In this document: piece by piece, positions 58,533-64,000 of the stretch | Numbering within the stretch: the stretch's first letter is position 1 | Layout of the letters: each line of letters opens with the position of its first letter | From: Clytia hemisphaerica | Lineage: Eukaryota > Cnidaria > Hydrozoa > Leptothecata > Clytiidae | DNA length: 64,000 nt | Direction: 5' to 3' | Assembly (NCBI GenBank): GCA_902728285.1 | Contig: CACVBU010000619.1 | Coordinates: 1,187,963 to 1,251,962 of the forward strand | Notes under the pieces: model-generated | Database searches by the model: none | What the model saw: the letters and a program-made list of their open reading frames with translations, nothing else | What the model was told of the DNA's origin: nothing | Program-made: the position numbers and the translations under genes

Positions 58533-59106
58533 TATGGATTTTTGAGGTCGGAACAGGTGAACCAATCCAGAAACCGCTTGTCATGAGCAAGTACAATAAA
58601 TACATGAGTGGTGTAGACGCTAACGATCAGTTATTGAAATATTCTCATTTATCAAAGAGAACAATGAAATGGTGGAAAAAGGTTGTTTTCAGACTTCTAA
58701 ATGTATGTATGGTAAACTCGTACATATTATATAAAGAACATAAAATCAGACATGGTGTACCGATCAAAATTATACAGTCTGCTATCTCATACTGATTTTC
58801 GATTGTCAGTAATTCGTCAGCTTGTAAATCAATCAGTTTTGCATAAAGTCAGAAATAACTTGAACAATACAACAGCAGAGGATTATGAGAGACTGACATG
58901 CAGACACTTTTTAACCAAAATACCTATGTTCCTGAAATAAGCACAAGAAAAAGTTTTTACAACGCGTTTGTAAAGTTTGTTCAACCACAGAGCTGGAGTT
59001 TCGAAGGTGTAATGATGAACCTAAACGTAAACGGAATGGCCATGAAACGATCTATGAATGCAAAACATGCAAATTATCTTTATATACCAGAGAACTGTCA
59101 TGAAAC
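58533..59106 (+). pseudogene. piggyBac-type transposase, C-terminal remnant with frameshifts
   Basis: Frame 1 (about 58533-58795) has the piggyBac/PGBD block YNKYMSGVDANDQLL, then KRTMKWWKKVVFRLLNV and NSYILYKEH. The match then shifts frame: IRQLVNQ from 58810, and lastly a Cys-rich tail KRKRNGHETIYECKTCKLSL ending at a stop near 59104-59106, like the C-terminal zinc finger of these proteins. The N-terminal DNA-binding part and first catalytic aspartates are absent; the Asp in the GVDANDQ region remains. Non-functional. Confidence 0.85.
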
Positions 59107-59108
59107 TT

Positions 59109-59554
59109 GGGAAGATATGGGACCCGAAATACCCCCTGCTAGCACTTTTCTGTGAAATATTGAAAATCTAAATTTTTACTGAAACCGGGGGTTATGTTAT
59201 CTTTTTTTGAACAGTGCAATTAAAAATTGGAAAGTGTTAAGTGTTGATGCATTGGTATCATTGATTATTTCGAAACGAATTGAAATCACAATTTGATTGT
59301 TTTTATTGAAATTTTAAGCATATTGAACTTGTATTGCCTTTGTTATTTTTAAGTAATTAAAGAACTCTGAAACTTCCCAAAACACTAAGCACAGTTTTGG
59401 CTATGAGGTCATTATCGTAAAAAGATCGTAAAATGTGTTATGATTGAAAAACGGTTTTATCATCACTACCCCCGTTTTTATTAAAAAGATGGAGATTTGA
59501 TGTTTCACACGAAAGCGCTAACAAGGGGTATTTTGGGTCCCATATCTTCCGAAG
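59109..59554. mobile_element. MITE with ~90-bp inverted ends abutting the piggyBac remnant
   Basis: GGAAGATATGGGACCCGAAA at the left and inverted GGAAGATATGGGACCCAAAA at the right; pairing continues through TACCCC, TAGC and a GGGGGTT/GGGGGTA block. It begins just after the transposase stop, so it could be the 3' end of that element or an independent insertion. Confidence 0.7.
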
Positions 59555-59895
59555 GACTTTTCCGTTTGCCTTCCAATTTGACAACCTTCTTAACCTAAGG
59601 TTGAACTACCACTGGTGTAAAAATGAACGTGGTAGCATAAGTAAAAACAAAAGCTCAATTTTTGCAATCGCAAATTTAACCGCTAAAAATCGTGAATTTT
59701 CCAACCAAAAATACATTCAAATATAGAGCTTTTTATTCTCTAAACCAAGCAAAAGAATTTTTCGCAATTATATCGGACTATCAAAAGTTACAGGCATTCT
59801 TGTTTCCACTGCCAATTATATCTATACACTTTAGTTCAAGTTTTCCAAGCTTTGACATATTTTTAAAGCTAGTTTATTTTCTAATTCGTAAACTC

Positions 59896-59964
59896 AAACG
59901 AAAATAACTTTATTTATCATTTTACTTTCATCTCTTCTTATCACGTTAGTGGGTCGTCTAGAAA
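59896..59964. repeat. 69-bp direct repeat, left copy
   Basis: AAACGAAAATAACTTTATTT through GTGGGTCGTCTAGAAA is repeated essentially identically at 61125-61193, 1229 bp away in the same orientation. Confidence 0.9.
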
Positions 59965-61124
59965 GCCCGAAATGTGCAAGATAATAAAGTAAATATAAAT
60001 GTATATTTATAAATACTATTGACAATAACACTTCTTTATAGATCAATATCATATAATCCAATATATGTAGTAATATATTAATACTATGGCACTAAAGCGG
60101 TCAAAGACTAGACTCTTTGAAATCAGAGAGACTGTAACGACGTAATAGCTTAACAAGTGGGCGGGCGGGCGGTTTCGTAACAATCTAACAACCTGTGAAT
60201 AGCTTCGGACAGCCGCCCTTTTTAAAGTCTAACATCACGTGACTATGAAGCGCCAAAAGAACAATAATAAATTCATTTATTTTCTAATTCGTAAACTCAA
60301 ACGTGTCATGTGAACACTTGAATACAGAAAGTGTTCCTACAAAAAAAATGTAAAAACTTAAAAATCAATTAAAAATTTCATTTGTTTGTTTAATTTTACT
60401 GTCAATTAATTTATATGTCATTCACACTTTAGATTTATTTTCTTTTGTTTTATAATTACTCCAGATACTTTTTCTCACTTTAATGAATTTATATAATTAG
60501 GGAGCAATTTTCTCTTTTCAGTTTTTTTAATTTATTCAATTTTTCATTTTTTTCATTCAATGTTTGAGCTTTTTTTACAGTAAGGTTTCAAGAGAAGTTT
60601 CTTGTTGTGAACAGAACTTTCATTTTTTCTATTTTGCATGTTGGTTGAGTGTTGAGATTTCACTCAGAATTTTCAGTCATTTTCATGTGTTTAACCCAGT
60701 TGGTTATACACAACCTGGTCACTCATCACAGTGATTCACATTGGGCCAGCCGGTAAGCTTTTGTCCTTTTCTGTTTTCTTTTGTGGACTTCAGTTGGCTC
60801 AACTTTGCTAGATTTCACATCTGCCCTTTTGGCACAGGCTTCTCACTTCTTTGTCAGTGACCACTAAGGTTAGGATAGTTTAGGCTAGTTTTATCTAAAT
60901 TATGTTTATTTCTGATTTTCATCTTCTAAAAATACGATTAATTTAAGTTAGGTCAATTCATTCAAGTCTTATTGTCATCCATTTTAATTTCTACTTTAAT
61001 TTTGTCAATCAAATATTTATTACTCTTAATTTATTTTCATTCAGTTTGAACGCTAAAGACATTCACGTAAATCGAATTCATTCTTCGTTCCAAACCTTGT
61101 CAAGTGTGTTGCACTAAGACCACA
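59965..61124. other. Region between the 69-bp direct repeats
   Basis: A T-rich, non-coding stretch. It includes a GGGCGGGCGGGCGG run at 60158-60171 and another copy of CTAATTCGTAAACTCAAACG at 60284. No gene seen. Confidence 0.5.
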
Positions 61125-61193
61125 AAACGAAAATAACTTTATTTATCATTTTACTTTCATCTCTTCTTATCACGTTAGTGGGTCGTCTAGAAA
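61125..61193. repeat. 69-bp direct repeat, right copy
   Basis: Second copy of the repeat at 59896. It lies just beyond the recombinase remnant on the minus strand, where the downstream repeat of a tyrosine-recombinase retroelement would be expected. Confidence 0.9.
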
Positions 61194-61248
61194 ACCCTGT
61201 AAATAGTTGTAACAGAAGAACACGATTGAAAAATATAAGAAATAACAC

Positions 61249-61314
61249 CAGAGGCCTAGCCTCGCAGAATTAGACATCAAATGCTCTAAATAATCATTAT
61301 ATACTGTAAAACTT
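61249..61314 (-). repeat. Duplicate of the recombinase C-terminus
   Basis: On the minus strand this segment reads NDYLEHLMSNSARLGL, parallel to NLEQLMSVSLGLGL at 61315-61360. It is a ~70-bp duplication of the end of the recombinase frame; both copies contain GAGGCTAGGCCTCT-like DNA. Confidence 0.6.
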
Positions 61315-61840
61315 TTAGAGGCCTAGCCCCAAAGAAACAGACATCAGTTGTTCCAGATTATCATCTAACAGATTTCCATCTAACCGTGTTTCTGGAAAAG
61401 ACGATCCTTTACCCCGTTGTTGGCGGCACATGTGGCTCCTCCACGACAAATGCTGTGGGTCCCAAATAGCTTTTCATTGACCTCAATTCGTTTCATAAGA
61501 CTTGGGACTGCTGATCCTCCTCAATAATGGATTCGTACACTCGTTTCAGGCTTAGAACAAGTACGTTTTGCTGCCTCTAAGGCATAACTGGCCAATACTG
61601 AATCAGTTGGGTCAGGTTGGTTATTGACATTATGAGTGTGTTTGATTGCGTAAAAGCAGCTTTCGAACACTGAGAATGATATTCCTGACTGTATGAGGCT
61701 GACAAAAAACAGCACCACGTGTACGTGTCTTTGGCAGGGAATTCAACAACTTCATCGAACTTTGCACTCCAGTTTGACCAACACTTGAAGTAGGTAGCAT
61801 ATTTTCTAATCGTGTTATTCGCTCTTGATTTCGACAGCAC
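61315..61840 (-). pseudogene. Tyrosine recombinase of a DIRS/Ngaro-like element, broken
   Basis: Minus strand. The N-terminal SAM-like domain is visible in two frames (SRANNTIRKYATYFKCWSNW, then YAIKHTHNV, DPTDSV and YALEAAKRTC). After a stop and a gap the C-terminal catalytic block appears as THSICRGGATCAANNG, containing the H-x-x-R of tyrosine recombinases, then DRLFQKHG and a terminal SVSLGLGL. The central part with the first catalytic Arg and Lys is missing. In an intact copy the enzyme would integrate the circular cDNA. Confidence 0.8.
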
Positions 61841-62299
61841 GTCTTGTAAACCGTGTGCTAGTTACTTCAGGTGGTCATCCTGTACCTGGTTAACGATTTG
61901 AAGCGAGCTGGATCCTAAAAATGCAGAATTAGTCAGCTTGGGTTAAATAACCTGATAAGGCCAATTTTTCTTACAAAACCTTCTGAGCAAGTGGCCCAGC
62001 CACGGTGTAACCCAGTTACACTTTTTATTTCTCTCAACCCGGTTGAGCATAGGAGGACCCCATCTAGTTTCTAAAATCTAAGGAATAATGGGTTACCTCT
62101 AAGGCTAACCCTGCCCAACTGGGCGAAAGTACTTGGGAAGGTGGGGCAGCTTATCAAATAGGCCCAGAACCCAAAACTCGACTCTTTATTAAAAATGCCA
62201 CAATTCTCCACGATAATGTGGAGAACCGAGAAGGGAATACTTGTAGTTGCCCAACTTCAGGATACCAGCAGTAGCTTTGAAAACCATATGATCGACTAC

Positions 62300-62975
62300 A
62301 AAACTTCAAAATATCGGTCCGTTTTGAAGCAGTCACCAAAATGGAGCGGAACGCAAATACGGAATTATCAAAACTACTCTAATACCATACGTAGATATGA
62401 TAGTTCTCAGCACCCGGGTGATTAAATTAGCCGGGGGAACCCAACGGTTGTTTTCAAAACGCCAATCCTGCGTAAATGTATCCACCGCTTCCGTCCCAGG
62501 AACGTAGAATTTCGAGTTGAATCGCTCACATTTAGTGTTATTATAACTAGCAAATCTATCAATATTCAGGGGACCCCATAAACTATCTATAAGTTCAAAG
62601 AATTCGTCTGTGATCTCCCAATCATCGGTGTCTACTAACTTAGAAATGTAGTCAGCAGAGACATTGAAACGTCTAGATGATATCCAGCGTACTTCTAAGT
62701 CTATATTGAAAAGACTTGATAGATCGTTAATATTTATAGCTAGAGACTGCTACTACCACTCGAGCAAATAAATTTTTTGCTGCCATATTTTCGGTTTGCC
62801 AAGAAATAGACTTCCCTGATATCTTAGGTTTGCCAAGAAATAGACTTTCCTGATATTTTAGGTGCAAAGGATTGAAGACTAAATCGAATAGCTTCAAGTT
62901 CGCGCCAAGTCGAGTTTTTAGATACTTCTCCTTCGTCAAACATACGAAAACATTCTTTTCGTCCACTTGCTTCAA
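62300..62975 (-). pseudogene. RNase H and connecting domain of the DIRS-like polyprotein, broken
   Basis: Minus strand. The segment SGKSISWQTENMAAKN resembles the RNase H core with a W-x-(T/D)-(D/E)-N motif. A frame without ATG at about 62743-62385 then reads VRWISSRRFNVSADYISK, DTDDWEITDEFF, GPLNIDRFASYNNTKC and FYVPGTEAVDTF, the conserved region after RNase H in DIRS-group elements. It continues to LRSAPFW and shifts frame. Decayed but continuous over more than 110 codons. Confidence 0.8.
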
Positions 62976-63225
62976 ATAAAAATAGCACCTATACCATGAT
63001 CGCTTGCATCAGACTTTATAACAATTTTGTTTTGACAAATGCTAATTGTGCTCCTTTTGTTTAACATAGACATATTATCTCTCCAAAATATAATCTCAAA
63101 ATGTTCAGTTTACCATCCCAAGAGGTTACCGCAATACATCTGTAAATGCTTCTAGTTTGCAATCTAATTAGGTTTGACAAAACAAATTTCATTGAAACTA
63201 CTTTTCCAGCAACACGAGAAAGAAT

Positions 63226-63900
63226 TCAAGCAGTTTTAAGAGGATTATTTAATAACTTAGCAATCGAAGAGAGGAGAGAGGAGACACGCTCCTCTGTAAC
63301 TTTGTAAGTATTTTCAAAAGTATTTAGCTCTATTCCTAGCCAGGTCATTCTTTGGGTGGGCTCCCATTCCGATTTTTCTTCATTTACTAGTAGACTAGTA
63401 TTATCTAAGAGGCTTTTCACTAACTTCGAAGGTTGAACGGCAGATTCGTACGGGTAGTTTATACAAGCTCCGTCATCCAGGTAAACAGATAATTTTACGC
63501 CTTGTGAATGCCATGTAGAAACGAGTGGTCTTAAAAGTTTCGTAAAAAAGGCTGGGGCCGTAGATAACCCAAATGGTAACACTGTAAGTACAAAAAATCT
63601 TGGCTTCTTTTCCAGTTCCCAAGAAAATCCCAAGAAAATTTGGAAAGAAAACCGTCAGGACGTACAAAATGTTGGAATTCGCGCCAATCGTCAAACTTAA
63701 TATGCTCCTTGATCAAAAATCTATTGACATGTCGAATGTCGAGAATAATGCTTGCCAGAAGGACGAGTATCTCAGTAACTAATCCAGATTGATGAAATTC
63801 ATTTATCGACGACGTCACAAAAGCAGTGTTGTCGAAAGCAGAATGATTATTTGAACGAAAACTTTCGGTCGGAGAGGATAGAAAAGGCAATTTTGTAACC
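63226..63900 (-). pseudogene. Reverse transcriptase of the DIRS-like element, broken
   Basis: Minus strand, three frames. Visible blocks are ILDIRHVNRFLIKEHIKFDD (fingers), VLPFGLSTAPAFFTKLLRPL and the catalytic loop SVYLDDGACIN (the Y-x-D-D box), then LVNEEKSEWEPTQRMTWLGI. The first catalytic Asp region (normally between the DLRHVN and LPFGLS blocks) is damaged by a deletion and frameshifts. Order on the strand (RT, RNase H, recombinase) fits the DIRS/Ngaro group rather than LTR elements. The element continues past 64000. Confidence 0.88.
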
Positions 63901-64000
63901 TTCTTTTATAACGCTCAGAATAAATTTATTAGCTCCTATCTATAATGTTGTTTCTTAAGCCTTCCTTTAACAGCCCCTGAATCTAATTCAGTGCTATCAA

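Noticed and set aside
59692-59907. 71-codon open frame right of the piggyBac remnant
   Set aside because: T-rich and low in complexity, it runs into the 69-bp direct repeat and has no family features.

Overview
This window is eukaryotic, almost certainly animal, nuclear DNA. It is AT-rich, its genes have many short exons with standard GT..AG introns, and the introns and intergenic DNA are packed with small DNA transposons. The gene set (a ciliary intraflagellar-transport dynein, a DEG/ENaC ion channel, a brambleberry/Kar5-type nuclear-fusion protein and a cytosolic sulfotransferase) fits an invertebrate metazoan. The many Helitrons, hAT/pogo/piggyBac-like MITEs, tRNA-derived SINEs and DIRS-type tyrosine-recombinase retroelements would suit an early-branching or marine invertebrate, but the species cannot be fixed from this sequence.

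Layout. (1) 1-30373, + strand: the last 36 exons of a cytoplasmic dynein-2 heavy chain (DYNC2H1). They join in frame into 1816 codons plus a stop and cover the end of AAA3, AAA4, the stalk with its microtubule-binding domain, AAA5, AAA6 and the C-terminal domain. The 5' part of the gene lies left of the window. Its introns hold SINEs, pogo-, hAT- and piggyBac-like MITEs and a 1.9-kb element inflated by a 73-bp satellite. (2) 27848-29344, + strand: a complete intronless DEG/ENaC channel gene nested in the last dynein intron. (3) 30374-34108: intergenic, between convergent genes, with several MITEs. (4) 34109-41990, - strand: a complete five-exon brambleberry/Kar5-family gene (513 codons by my splicing). 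(5) 41991-51545: gene-poor, transposon-rich DNA, including a three-level nest of inverted-repeat elements. (6) 51546-54850, - strand: a complete six-exon cytosolic sulfotransferase (326 codons). (7) 54891-59554: a head-to-tail array of Helitron-like elements starting 40 bp upstream of the sulfotransferase start codon. One copy carries a 25-bp minisatellite and another carries a piggyBac transposase remnant. (8) 59555-64000: repeat DNA and a decayed DIRS/Ngaro-like retrotransposon on the - strand (reverse transcriptase, RNase H, tyrosine recombinase) that runs off the right end.

The four host genes do not form an operon or an obvious shared pathway. Dynein-2 drives retrograde intraflagellar transport, the channel would act at the plasma membrane, brambleberry acts at the nuclear envelope and the sulfotransferase in the cytosol. 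I saw no sign of an undescribed multi-gene system. The most unusual content is the mobile-element architecture and the nested channel gene. All splice sites were read by eye from GT/AG signals, reading phase and remembered family similarity; none was checked by search or transcript data.
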